This document shows, one piece after another, positions 19,837 to 28,442 of a stretch of 34,950 nucleotides of DNA (the first letter of the stretch is position 1; every line of letters starts with the position of its first letter). The translations under genes and the position numbers were made by a program. The DNA is from a bacterium. Lineage in GTDB: Bacteria; Patescibacteriota; Minisyncoccia; Phycocordibacterales; JABMNX01. The stretch spans positions 1 to 34,950 of the forward strand of contig NZBM01000001.1 of the NCBI GenBank assembly GCA_002687905.1. Reading direction: 5' to 3'. The notes under the pieces were generated by a model. That model did no database searches. It had not been told where the DNA came from and saw nothing but the letters and a program-made list of their open reading frames with translations.

Positions 19837-20790
19837 CTAAATCTCTCGATTTATAATCGCCTTTATCTCATCAACTGGAATAGAAAAACTTATATTCTCA
19901 CTCCCGCGTACGGTTGCTACATTTATTCCAATCACATTTCCATTAAGACCAGAAAGTGGGCCGCCGGAGTTTCCGGGATTAATCGCGGCATCCGTCTGTA
20001 TTACTCCGTTAAGTGGAACCAAGCCGCTATCGCTAAGTGCTTCGAGTTGTCTATTTAGCCCTGAAATTATTCCAACAGAAACAGAGTTACTAAACTCTCC
20101 AAGTGCATTTCCAATTGCAAAGACCGACTGCCCTAATTTAAGAGAGTCCGAGTTTCCAAGAGAAACTTTAGAAGAGCTTCCACTGATTTTTATTATCGCA
20201 AAGTCAATATCAGAGTCTTTATAAATTACTTGAGCGCCTTTTGTAGAACCGTCAGAGAGTATTACTGTGTAATCTGCTTCATTATCATTAACAACATGCC
20301 TGTTTGTTGCGATGTGTCCGTCTCTTGTTATAAAAAATCCTGTTCCTGCGCCAACCTGCTTTCTTTCAGTTCCTCTCTCAACAATTCTTGGAACTCTTAT
20401 ATCAAAATCCTTAAAGAAAGGGTCATCCCCAAATGGATTTACGTGTACTATTTCCATTTTTGGTACATCCTTGCTTATCACAATTGAAACAACAGAAGGA
20501 GCGATACTTGCTACCGCCGCAGTAAGTAAATCATCTTGTGATTTTTCCCGAAGCTCAGCTCTTCTTTCTAGCTCATCGCGCGCCTCAGATGCCTCATCGC
20601 GCACAAGGCCAATTCTCTCTTCCAAATCTGAAAGTCTCTCCTTTAGGGCGACTATCTCCTCGCTCTCAGGTGATATACTAAAACCAAAGAAAAAGCCTGC
20701 TCCGACGAGAAGCGTAATAAATAAGCTAATTATTGTGTAATAAATCTGATTCACAGCCAAAGTATACACGATTGCGTAAAGATACTGCAA
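19837..20790 (-). CDS. HtrA/DegP-like trypsin-family serine protease, membrane-anchored, no PDZ domain
   Basis: GHIATNRHVV, DIDFAIIKIS, QTDAAINPGNSGGPLSGLNGNVIGIN catalytic triad; ORF ends right after the protease domain. Confidence 0.92.
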   Translation of the reverse strand: MQYLYAIVYTLAVNQIYYTIISLFITLLVGAGFFFGFSISPESEEIVALKERLSDLEERIGLVRDEASEARDELERRAELREKSQDDLLTAAVASIAPSVVSIVISKDVPKMEIVHVNPFGDDPFFKDFDIRVPRIVERGTERKQVGAGTGFFITRDGHIATNRHVVNDNEADYTVILSDGSTKGAQVIYKDSDIDFAIIKISGSSSKVSLGNSDSLKLGQSVFAIGNALGEFSNSVSVGIISGLNRQLEALSDSGLVPLNGVIQTDAAINPGNSGGPLSGLNGNVIGINVATVRGSENISFSIPVDEIKAIINREI

Positions 20791-20795
20791 AAATA

Positions 20796-20839
20796 ACCAA
20801 TCTCCACTTTTACTCCATGGAGTAAAAGTGGAGATTGGT
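20796..20839 (-). terminator. 44-bp perfect palindrome, probable nth terminator
   Basis: ACCAATCTCCACTTTTACTCCATGGAGTAAAAGTGGAGATTGGT; followed on the minus strand by TATTTTTG. Confidence 0.75.
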
Positions 20840-20840
20840 C

Positions 20841-21551
20841 TTATATTAATTTTTGATTATTTTGAGGTGGCCAGACCTCTACTGCTTTTGGATATATTTC
20901 CGTCAGTGGATGCTCTAAGCAGTCATGTTTGTTTGCCTTGCATACGTAGCGGCCAAACATAACCAGTGTGTGATTTACATACAGCCACTCTTTTTTTGGA
21001 GTTATTTCCATTAAATCCCTCTCAATTTTTACAGGATCTTTTGAGTCGGTTAGATCAAACTTAATTGCTAGCCTTCGTACGTGAGTATCTACTGCTATTC
21101 CCTCATGAATTCCATAAGCACTCACCAAAACCACATTTGCGGTCTTTCTTGCGACACCCGGAATAGCGAGCATTTCTTCTATGGTCTTTGGAATCTTGCC
21201 GCCAAAGTCGTTTCTTACGACTTTGGCGGCAGCTAATACATTTTTTGCTTTGTTTTTATAAAATCCGGTAGAGCGTATGTCTTTTTCAAACTCTCCCAAG
21301 TCCGCGTTTACATAATCATCAAGCTTTTTGTATTTTTTAAATAACGTTTTAGTGACTTCATTCACTCTTTTGTCAGTGCACTGTGCAGAAAGTATTACAG
21401 CTACCAAAAGTTCCCAATTGTTTCCATAATTGAGTTCTGTTTTTGTTCCAGGGTAGAGTTTTTTTAATACTCTTAGCATCTTTATGATGCGCTCCTTTCT
21501 TTCCTTTATTTTATCTTCACTCAATTTCTTTCTCGTGCACTTCCTCTTCAA
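20841..21551 (-). CDS. nth: Endonuclease III (HhH-GPD) with divergent Fe-S motif
   Basis: LLVAVILSAQCTDKRVNEVT, IPGVARKTANVVL, GIAVDTHVRRLAIK. C-terminal CKANKHDCLEHPLTEIY lacks two of the four usual cysteines. Confidence 0.93.
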   Translation of the reverse strand: MKRKCTRKKLSEDKIKERKERIIKMLRVLKKLYPGTKTELNYGNNWELLVAVILSAQCTDKRVNEVTKTLFKKYKKLDDYVNADLGEFEKDIRSTGFYKNKAKNVLAAAKVVRNDFGGKIPKTIEEMLAIPGVARKTANVVLVSAYGIHEGIAVDTHVRRLAIKFDLTDSKDPVKIERDLMEITPKKEWLYVNHTLVMFGRYVCKANKHDCLEHPLTEIYPKAVEVWPPQNNQKLI

Positions 21552-21771
21552 TAATGTAAGACGGTAGTTTGCCTTCGGTCATAAGCCAGAACATAACAAT
21601 TGCTCCCCCAAATACAACAAAGAGTATTAAGGCGCCAATTGTTCCAAGCTCTCCTTTTGTCCCCTCATTTAGAAACTCTTCATATCCGATTAGTCCTCCA
21701 ATAAGAACGAAAAGTGGAATAACCCAGTAGCGCATCCATTTTGGTAGATATACTCTCTTTATTTTCTTCAT
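21517..21771 (-). CDS. Small membrane protein, unknown
   Basis: 84 aa with two hydrophobic segments; 3' end overlaps nth by 35 nt in another frame. Confidence 0.65.
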   Translation of the reverse strand: MKKIKRVYLPKWMRYWVIPLFVLIGGLIGYEEFLNEGTKGELGTIGALILFVVFGGAIVMFWLMTEGKLPSYIIEEEVHEKEIE

Positions 21772-21782
21772 ACTATTTTAAT

Positions 21783-22907
21783 CTAGCGCCTCTTCCAAAT
21801 CTTCTCGTAAGCAATAGTGATAAGCACCCCAAATGTTATTAGCCCAAATACCGCGCTAGCTAGCCACTCTAGAACCGGCACAAGTCCAATAATCCAAAGT
21901 GCTGTAATACCAAGCACAGCCCAGCGCCAATCAACTATTACTTCTTTTTTAAGCCATTTTGAAAGCGCGGCACCTACTACAATTCCTGCATAGATTTTTG
22001 TAACCACAAGAAGAAGTAAGAATAGAAGAAGTCCAACAGCCCCAAGAAGTAGCCCTAGAACTGACATAAACAAAAGAACTATTACAACTGGAATAACGAC
22101 CATCGTCACAAACCCAACAAGTAAGTTCTTTCCAGTTTTATCAAGAGCATTTCTTCCAATAGTTCCTGAAAGACGGTTAAAGAGTCTGACCGCAACAAGT
22201 CCAGCGATTAAAAGAAGTACAAGCTTTGCAACAGAAAGCGCTCCAAAGATTGCAGCAAAGTTTGGCTCAAATACCCCACGTACGTCACGCTTCTCAAATA
22301 TAGTTTCTCCTCCTATTGTGACACCTTCTCCTATTTCAACCGCCTCCGGCGCATGATACTCAAAATCGCCTCCTATAAATAAGTTCTCTCCTATTTCAAA
22401 TTTTCTACCCGAAAATATTTTTGCATTTCCTCCAACAGAACCTTTCAAAACTACCTCATCTGCATAAATGAGTAGGTCTTCGTTTATTGTTCCCTCTATT
22501 ACGACTCGCCCTCCAACGACTATCGCCTCGCCAGAAATCGTGGTTCCGGAAATCACATGAACTATTCCACCAGCTGCTATTAAATCATCTGCAACACTCT
22601 CTCCTATGGTTACTTGGCCGCCAGCAACTCTTAAGTCGTCCCCGATTGGACTAAGAACATCTATATCTCCACCGCCTAGTGTTACGTCACCTCGAACAGG
22701 CCCATTAACTAAAACACTTCCTCCCCCAGAGAAAACATCTCCATTAACTCTTCCAGAGACAACTACATTTCCGGCAGATATGTATATATCTTCATTAATT
22801 ACTTCCTCTTTTGATAATGAATATTCTTCTGAATTTGTAAAAAAAGCAGCGCTGGCTGGCATAGAAACCAGAGCAAAAAGCGCTACAAGTAGTATTAATT
22901 TCTTCAT
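21783..22907 (-). CDS. Polymer-forming cytoskeletal/bactofilin-like membrane protein
   Basis: Signal peptide (LILLVALFALVSMPASAAF), repetitive Gly/Val/Ile beta-helix-like region (AGNVVVSGRVNGDVFSGGGSVLVNGPVRGDVTLGGGDIDVL), then TM segments. Confidence 0.8.
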   Translation of the reverse strand: MKKLILLVALFALVSMPASAAFFTNSEEYSLSKEEVINEDIYISAGNVVVSGRVNGDVFSGGGSVLVNGPVRGDVTLGGGDIDVLSPIGDDLRVAGGQVTIGESVADDLIAAGGIVHVISGTTISGEAIVVGGRVVIEGTINEDLLIYADEVVLKGSVGGNAKIFSGRKFEIGENLFIGGDFEYHAPEAVEIGEGVTIGGETIFEKRDVRGVFEPNFAAIFGALSVAKLVLLLIAGLVAVRLFNRLSGTIGRNALDKTGKNLLVGFVTMVVIPVVIVLLFMSVLGLLLGAVGLLLFLLLLVVTKIYAGIVVGAALSKWLKKEVIVDWRWAVLGITALWIIGLVPVLEWLASAVFGLITFGVLITIAYEKIWKRR

Positions 22908-22940
22908 ATTGGCCTTATTTTACACTTATTTTACTAGGTC

Positions 22941-24029
22941 TCAAATAAGCTTCTCTATTCTTAGTCCAACGAGTCGAACCGCCTTTTTCTCTGGATTTTG
23001 AACCCCTTCAAAAAAAGGTAGCACAAGCTTCATGGCTTTTGCTTCAAGCTCCTTTGTGTATTTCATAACTTCACTGGTAGTAACTGAGCGAGTAAACGTG
23101 GTGAAATCTGCAAAACGCACAGTAAGGACCACTGTTCTAAAGCCAGAGAAACTTTTTCTATTCATAGAAGAAGTTATACTCCTCGCCATTTTTGATAGCT
23201 CGTAAAGTACAAAATTTAAATCGTATGTATCTTCTCTAAATGTTTCGTGCTTACCAATTGATTTTCTTGGCACTGGTTCGTGAAGTTCTCTCTCATCAAT
23301 CCCCCGAGCTTTCTCATACATCGAGAATCCCCACTTACCAAAATTTTTTTCTAACTCCTCCCACGACAGTTTCTGTAAATCTCCTACTGTTTTTATTTTA
23401 AAACGTCTGAGTTTTTCTTCCGCTTTAGGTCCGATACCCGGAATATCTCTAATTGAAAGTGGTCTTAGGAATTTATCAACCTTACTTGGTGTAATTACCG
23501 TTAGACCATTTGGTTTATCAAAATCAGATGCTATTTTTGCAACCAATCTATTTGGACCAATGCCCACGGAGCAAGATAGTCTTGTTTTTCTCTTAATTTC
23601 GCGTTTCATATTCTCAACATGAACTCGAGCGGCCTTAAAAGTTTTCAAATGAGACAAGTCTGTAGAGCCTTCATCAATTCCAGTCTGCATTAAAGTTGGA
23701 GTATATTTTGAAACTATATTAAAGATCTCTCTTGAAGCATCTGAGTACCTATTCATGCTGGGAGAAATAAATGCGCAGGCTGATTTTCCTTCCTTACGCG
23801 CAGCTTCTGAAAACCCCCATGCTTTTCTTATAGGAAGTGCTGAGTGTATGCCGTATTCTCTTGCTTTGTAATTTGCAGTTGAAACTACACCTCTCCCAAA
23901 ACCTCCCTCAGGGTCACTTCCAATAACCACAGGAAGTCCTTTTAAATAAGGATTGTCTCTTTCCTCAACTGATGCAAAGAAAGCGTCTAGGTCAATGTGA
24001 GCAATTATTCGCCCTTTCCCAGTACTCAT
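22941..24029 (-). CDS. dinB: DNA polymerase IV (Y-family)
   Basis: IAHIDLDAFFASVEERDNPYLKGLPVVIG; YSDASREIFNIVSKYTPTLMQTGIDEGSTDLS; IRDIPGIGPKAEEKLRRF. Confidence 0.96.
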   Translation of the reverse strand: MSTGKGRIIAHIDLDAFFASVEERDNPYLKGLPVVIGSDPEGGFGRGVVSTANYKAREYGIHSALPIRKAWGFSEAARKEGKSACAFISPSMNRYSDASREIFNIVSKYTPTLMQTGIDEGSTDLSHLKTFKAARVHVENMKREIKRKTRLSCSVGIGPNRLVAKIASDFDKPNGLTVITPSKVDKFLRPLSIRDIPGIGPKAEEKLRRFKIKTVGDLQKLSWEELEKNFGKWGFSMYEKARGIDERELHEPVPRKSIGKHETFREDTYDLNFVLYELSKMARSITSSMNRKSFSGFRTVVLTVRFADFTTFTRSVTTSEVMKYTKELEAKAMKLVLPFFEGVQNPEKKAVRLVGLRIEKLI

Positions 24030-24062
24030 ATAGAAAGATTATACACCTCTAAAAATGAAGAA

Positions 24063-24083
24063 AGCCGATCTCACGGATCGGCT
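24063..24083. terminator. Bidirectional hairpin terminator between dinB and the HNH-AP2 locus
   Basis: AGCCGATC-TCACG-GATCGGCT, with TTTC on the minus side. Confidence 0.7.
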
Positions 24084-24085
24084 CT

Positions 24086-24816
24086 TCAAAACGGTATGTC
24101 GTCTGGCTTGATGTTAAGGGAATTCGCAATCACTGCCGGGTGAAAGCCCCTTTTCTCAAGCTCCTTTCGGACAAAAGCGTCTCTAGCGGCTGCTGCCTCT
24201 ATTTCGGTCTCAAAATAACCGAGGTGTTTCTGCCTGCCATCACTATAACGGTAGGCTACATAAGGGGCTTGGATGTAGTGTAATCCGCTTCTCCTGGCTA
24301 CCCCTGTAAACCTGCTACTTGAAATGCCGTTTCTTCTTCCAGCGCCATGATTCGCCATGTTTTGCGAGTGGTTCATTCGCCAACGTTCCTGAGGCTATTT
24401 CCGTCCATGTGATCAATCAGCACTGTGCTTGGTTCCTTGAGCGCACCAGCGACATATCGATGAAGATAAATGCGCTTTTTGAAAAGTGGACCTTCAGACC
24501 TCTTACCATTCCTGCCTGCGTAAATCCTTCCATTTCCAACCGCGCAAGCGGTCCAGTTTTTGTAACCTTCATCCATCAATGTCTTGAATACTTCGTCATC
24601 CACTACAGTGACGTAAGGAATTGAAGGGTCATCTTTGATCCAAGGACCGCCGCCAAGAATGATAGTGGTTTCGCCGGGACGAGCTGTCGGATTTACCTCA
24701 TTTGGATGGGACCATCGAGGAATTTCCTTAGGCTCAAATTGAGGACGATTAACCATATCGTCCGTGAACTCAAATGCGTCGTCCACCTCAATTGGGGACA
24801 AAGCTGTTCTAGACAT
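24086..24816 (-). pseudogene. HNH homing-endonuclease-like gene with AP2-type DNA-binding domain, split by a frameshift (ORFs 24373..24816 and 24086..24376)
   Basis: First ORF ends ...KKRIYLHRYVAGALKEPSTVLIDHMDGNSLRNVGE* (HNH core); second starts MNHSQNMANHGAGRRNGISSSRFTGVARRSG...KHLGYFETEIEAAAARDAF (rest of HNH + AP2). The ORFs meet at ATGA in different frames. Confidence 0.85.
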
Positions 24817-24997
24817 CTTTTTCTCCCCGACTGTGTTTCAAACGACTGCAGCCCAGACGTTTTTCTAAATCCATACTATCAAAAATTTAAAGTGCTATCA
24901 GTAGAGAAAATTACAAACCCACGAAAAATTCTCTGTGTGAAGCCCAAAATCCTGAATCTTCTGGTATAACTTCCTCTGAAAGTTCGTTACAAAAATA

Positions 24998-25536
24998 ATG
25001 GAGAGTGTCATGCAAGTGACCCTTAACTCAAGAAGGGCTTACTGGCTTGTAGACACTCTCATAGAGCGTCTAGAGAAAGGCTGGTACCCGTTTGACGTTG
25101 CCGAGGATGAACTTCCTCAAAATATGATTCCTCAAGAAATACGCGAGGACGAAGTAGAGTTTGCAAGATTTCTTTTCTACGTCTGCATCTATATGCGTGG
25201 CAGGATTAAGAGCAAAACTGTATTCAAGAACCTGCTTCGTATGAAAGAAGAGTACCCTAAACTCTTCTCCCCTGAAGACGCCGCTGAGATGAATAAAGAA
25301 GAAATCGCGGCTATTTTGGGAGAATTTGTCGGATGGGATAAAGACAACGCTGCAAAATTCTGGAAGGAAAATTCCAGACGTCTCGCTGTGTACTGGGATT
25401 CAAATCCATTAAGCGTCATCCGCGGCGTGCGGGACTACGACGAAGCAGTTGAGCGCTTCGCCAACTTAACGGAAGAGGGCCCGAAACAACTACCGACCTC
25501 CAGGGAGACCTGGGATTTCCACAGCCCGAGAAGTAG
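24998..25536 (+). CDS. Hypothetical protein, probably frameshifted near its C-terminus (track ORF runs to 25681)
   Basis: Credible helical protein to about FANLTEEG; the neighbouring frame then gives PETTTDLQGDLGFPQPEK* with TAG at 25534-25536, just before a hairpin. The annotated frame instead runs antisense into tag. Confidence 0.5.
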
Positions 25537-25567
25537 AACCGTGAGTTCTTCCTCGGACTGTAGTCTT

Positions 25568-26140
25568 TTACACTTCCTTATATCTAAAGCAGTCAACCTC
25601 GTGGTCATTTACCATCCCTGTCGCCTGCATGTGTGCGTAAATAATTGTCGAGCCCACAAATTTAAAGCCACGTTTTTTTAAAGCCTTGCTCAATTCGTCC
25701 GACTCTTTACTGGTCGCTGGGATATCTTTTATACTCTTTCGCTTGTTTGTTATCGGATTTCCACCCACAAAGTTCCATATATACTTACTAAAAGTTCCAA
25801 ATTTCCTTTTTACCTCAAGAAATGCTTTTGCATTTGTTATGACCGCCTCAATCTTCAAACGATTTCTTATTATCCCTTCATTCTTTATTAATCGTTCTAC
25901 ATCTTTCTTTGTGTATTTTGAAATTTTGATTGGATCAAAATTAGAAAATGCCTTTCTATAGTTTTCACGTTTCTTTAGTACTGTCTCCCACGAAAGCCCT
26001 GCCTGCGCTCCTTCTAAAATTAGAAATTCAAACTGCAATTTATCATCATAAACTGGCACTCCCCACTCTTTGTCGTGATACTCAATCATTGACTCTCTTT
26101 CTGCCCATTCACACCTTTTCATTATGAGACTATACACCAA
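25568..26140 (-). CDS. tag: DNA-3-methyladenine glycosylase I
   Basis: RCEWAERESMIEYHDKEWGVPVYDDKLQFEFLILEGAQAGLSWETVLKKRENYRKAF...MQATGMVNDHEVDCFRY. Confidence 0.96.
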   Translation of the reverse strand: MVYSLIMKRCEWAERESMIEYHDKEWGVPVYDDKLQFEFLILEGAQAGLSWETVLKKRENYRKAFSNFDPIKISKYTKKDVERLIKNEGIIRNRLKIEAVITNAKAFLEVKRKFGTFSKYIWNFVGGNPITNKRKSIKDIPATSKESDELSKALKKRGFKFVGSTIIYAHMQATGMVNDHEVDCFRYKEV

Positions 26141-26206
26141 TTGACTTACCTATTGTGAAAATGTTCATAAAATTGTAGGTTTTCATAAACAGATCAAGAG
26201 GTCATT

Positions 26207-26350
26207 ATGACTAGATCAAGTAGTTCCCCCCAGAAACCAAGATGGAAGCTGCTGATGTGGATCTTGGGTACGCTTGCCGCGCTCTGTCTTGCTTACCTGA
26301 CACTTCAAAAGATCGTCGAACAACTGTTTATCGACTTTGTGTTCTTCTAG
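26207..26350 (+). CDS. 47-aa single-TM peptide, unknown (below ORF-track cutoff)
   Basis: MTRSSSSPQKPRWKLLMWILGTLAALCLAYLTLQKIVEQLFIDFVFF*; AGAGGT SD-like sequence upstream; strong terminator just downstream. Confidence 0.65.
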   Translation: MTRSSSSPQKPRWKLLMWILGTLAALCLAYLTLQKIVEQLFIDFVFF

Positions 26351-26365
26351 AGAGTCTCAAGTCGA

Positions 26366-26396
26366 AAATGCCGGCCCCACGGGGCCGGCTTTTTCT
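26366..26396 (+). terminator. Strong intrinsic terminator of the 47-aa gene
   Basis: GCCGGCCC-CACG-GGGCCGGC followed by TTTTTCTTTT. Confidence 0.9.
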
Positions 26397-26403
26397 TTTA
26401 TTC

Positions 26404-27459
26404 CTATAATCCCTTGCCAGTATCAAAAAGATTCTTTATCTCCGCAGCACTAAGAGCCACGTTATTTATCATCAGGTCATCGATAAAAAATGGATCAGAG
26501 AAAAACGAACTCGCCCCTACTTTTGTTCGATTAATTCTTATTTCATCAGTATTTTCTATACTCCCTATGGTTGGATCAGCAGAAGCAACCTCCCCCTCAG
26601 CTCCATCAAGGTAGAGCCTAATCACATCAGAAGACGCATCCCGCACTGCAGCAATGTGGTGCCAACCGGTGTCCCCACCAATGTTTGATATTACTTTTAC
26701 ACTTGCCGCTCGCGCTCCGTCAGAGATTCTAAACGAGGGATATCCGAGTTGGTCAATTCTTATGATAAAAGGACTGATTATGTTATCCGGCCCTTTGCCT
26801 ACAATCAATCTTTCCGTCTGCGGCCTTCCATCCCTCATAAACCAGAAAGATATAGTGTAACTCTCGCCTTCTTTTCCAAGATTAAGCGAACTTGAATGAG
26901 GGATACTTACGTAGTCATCATTGTTATCAAATTTAAGAGCACCTCCTAATATTCCTGTAGCCCAAGTAAAAAAGAAGTCTGCATTGAAAAGAGTTCCATC
27001 ATTTCCATTTTGAGATGAATCGGCAATGTTAGTCCCGGACCCATCATTAAACTTAAAATGACCAACCAGATTGCTTGCTTCGGGTTCAGGTTCTGGCTCG
27101 GGCTCTGGTGCCGGAGGTGTTGGTTCTGGTTCGGGCTCAGGTTCGGGTTCCGGCACTACAACCTCCGCTTCCTCTTCTTCTGCTGGAGTTTCTACTATAG
27201 GTTCTTCCTTAGGTTCTTCCTTAGGTTCTTCCTTAGGTTCTTGTTTTACCTCTTCTTTTGGTTCAGATTCTTTTTTCTCTTCTGTTTTGGGTGTGGTTAC
27301 TACCTTATTATCTTCTTTAGGCTCCTCTTTGGCAGAATCTTCAACTACTTCAGTATCTATCACTCCTTCTTCAACCGCAGAGTTACCGCCAAAAAACGCT
27401 ACCCAACCCGCAACTGCAATGAGTACAATAACTACCACTATAAGAGCGTTATTATTCAT
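26404..27459 (-). CDS. Membrane-anchored surface protein: low-complexity Pro/Glu linker + LamG/concanavalin-A-like domain
   Basis: N-terminal TM; (KEEP)n and (PEPE)n linker; LVGHFKFNDGSGTNIADSSQNGNDGTL...DDYVSIPHSSSLNLG...GWHHIAAVRDASSDVIRLYLDG. Confidence 0.88.
   Translation of the reverse strand: MNNNALIVVVIVLIAVAGWVAFFGGNSAVEEGVIDTEVVEDSAKEEPKEDNKVVTTPKTEEKKESEPKEEVKQEPKEEPKEEPKEEPIVETPAEEEEAEVVVPEPEPEPEPEPTPPAPEPEPEPEPEASNLVGHFKFNDGSGTNIADSSQNGNDGTLFNADFFFTWATGILGGALKFDNNDDYVSIPHSSSLNLGKEGESYTISFWFMRDGRPQTERLIVGKGPDNIISPFIIRIDQLGYPSFRISDGARAASVKVISNIGGDTGWHHIAAVRDASSDVIRLYLDGAEGEVASADPTIGSIENTDEIRINRTKVGASSFFSDPFFIDDLMINNVALSAAEIKNLFDTGKGL
27199..27242. repeat. 12-bp in-frame tandem repeat in the linker region
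   Basis: AGGTTCTTCCTT x3 plus AGGTTCTT, encoding KEEP repeats on the minus strand. Confidence 0.9.
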
Positions 27460-27526
27460 AGGGGTATTATATCTCTAAATTTATATAGGGACTATCAATA
27501 AAGAAACAAAATCTATAGAATAAGCT

Positions 27527-28276
27527 ATGCCTGAAATCTATGTATTGGTTATCGGAAGTGTCTTTCTTGTAAGCCTTATTTCTCTAGTCGGTATCTTTAC
27601 GCTCTCCTTCAGAACTAACGTTCTTGAGAGATATGTCTTTGTTTTTGTAAGTCTTGCTGTTGGGGCACTTCTTGGAGATGCTTTTATTCACCTCATTCCA
27701 GAATCTTTTGAAGCACTTAACGATACGACCTTAACTTCTCTTCTCATAATTTTAGGTCTTTTCATATTCTTCGTACTTGAGAAAGTGCTTCACTGGAATC
27801 ACGACCACAGGCTTCCAAAAAGTGGGCATTCAAATTTAAAACCGCTCGGTACTATGGCGCTTACTTCAGACGGAATCCACAATTTTCTTGACGGATTAAT
27901 AATCGGAGCAAGTTATCTTGTGAGTGTTGAGGTAGGAATTGCAACTACCATTGCTGTGATGCTTCACGAAATTCCACAAGAAATTGGGGATTTTGGGGTT
28001 CTTCTTCACGCCGGCTACAGCAAAATGCGTGCTCTTGCCCTCAATTTCTTTTCAGGGCTTCTTGCGGTTCTTGGTGCAATAGTTGTGCTTGTGTTTGGAG
28101 CAACAAGTAGCACGTTTATCTCCTACATCATTCCAATTGCCGCCGGTGGTTTTATATACATAGCCGTTGCAGATCTTATTCCAGAGCTTCAAAAGGTAAC
28201 TCGTATAAAAAGTTCCCTTATCCAAGTTACCGCAACTCTTGTAGGAGTTTTGGTAATGGGATTTCTTGCTTTATAG
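27527..28276 (+). CDS. ZIP family metal transporter
   Basis: GALLGDAFIHLIPESFEA; TSDGIHNFLDGLIIGASY; AVMLHEIPQEIGDFGVLLHAG. Confidence 0.94.
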   Translation: MPEIYVLVIGSVFLVSLISLVGIFTLSFRTNVLERYVFVFVSLAVGALLGDAFIHLIPESFEALNDTTLTSLLIILGLFIFFVLEKVLHWNHDHRLPKSGHSNLKPLGTMALTSDGIHNFLDGLIIGASYLVSVEVGIATTIAVMLHEIPQEIGDFGVLLHAGYSKMRALALNFFSGLLAVLGAIVVLVFGATSSTFISYIIPIAAGGFIYIAVADLIPELQKVTRIKSSLIQVTATLVGVLVMGFLAL

Positions 28277-28284
28277 GTTCTCTA

Positions 28285-28365
28285 AAACGGAAAAGCCACC
28301 CGTGAAGGTGACATTTCCCGCCGTGCCCACTTACTTACCCGAAAGCAATCAAGCGAACACTGAAA
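28285..28365 (-). ncRNA. Low-confidence small RNA candidate between the ZIP gene and tRNA-Gln
   Basis: Minus strand: TTGACT-16 nt-TAAACT promoter-like pair upstream; 3' hairpin GTCACC-TTCACG-GGTGGC followed by TTTT. Confidence 0.25.
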
Positions 28366-28442
28366 GAAGTTTATTCCTACAGAGAGAATAGTCAACCGCC
28401 AGAAATAGCTAATTTCGGGGATTTCCTGTGAATTTCTTGTGG

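Noticed and set aside
27071-27478. 135-aa Ser/Gly-rich plus ORF and overlapping 27058..27501 ORF
   Set aside because: Mirror of the low-complexity PE/KEEP coding region on the opposite strand; no independent signals.
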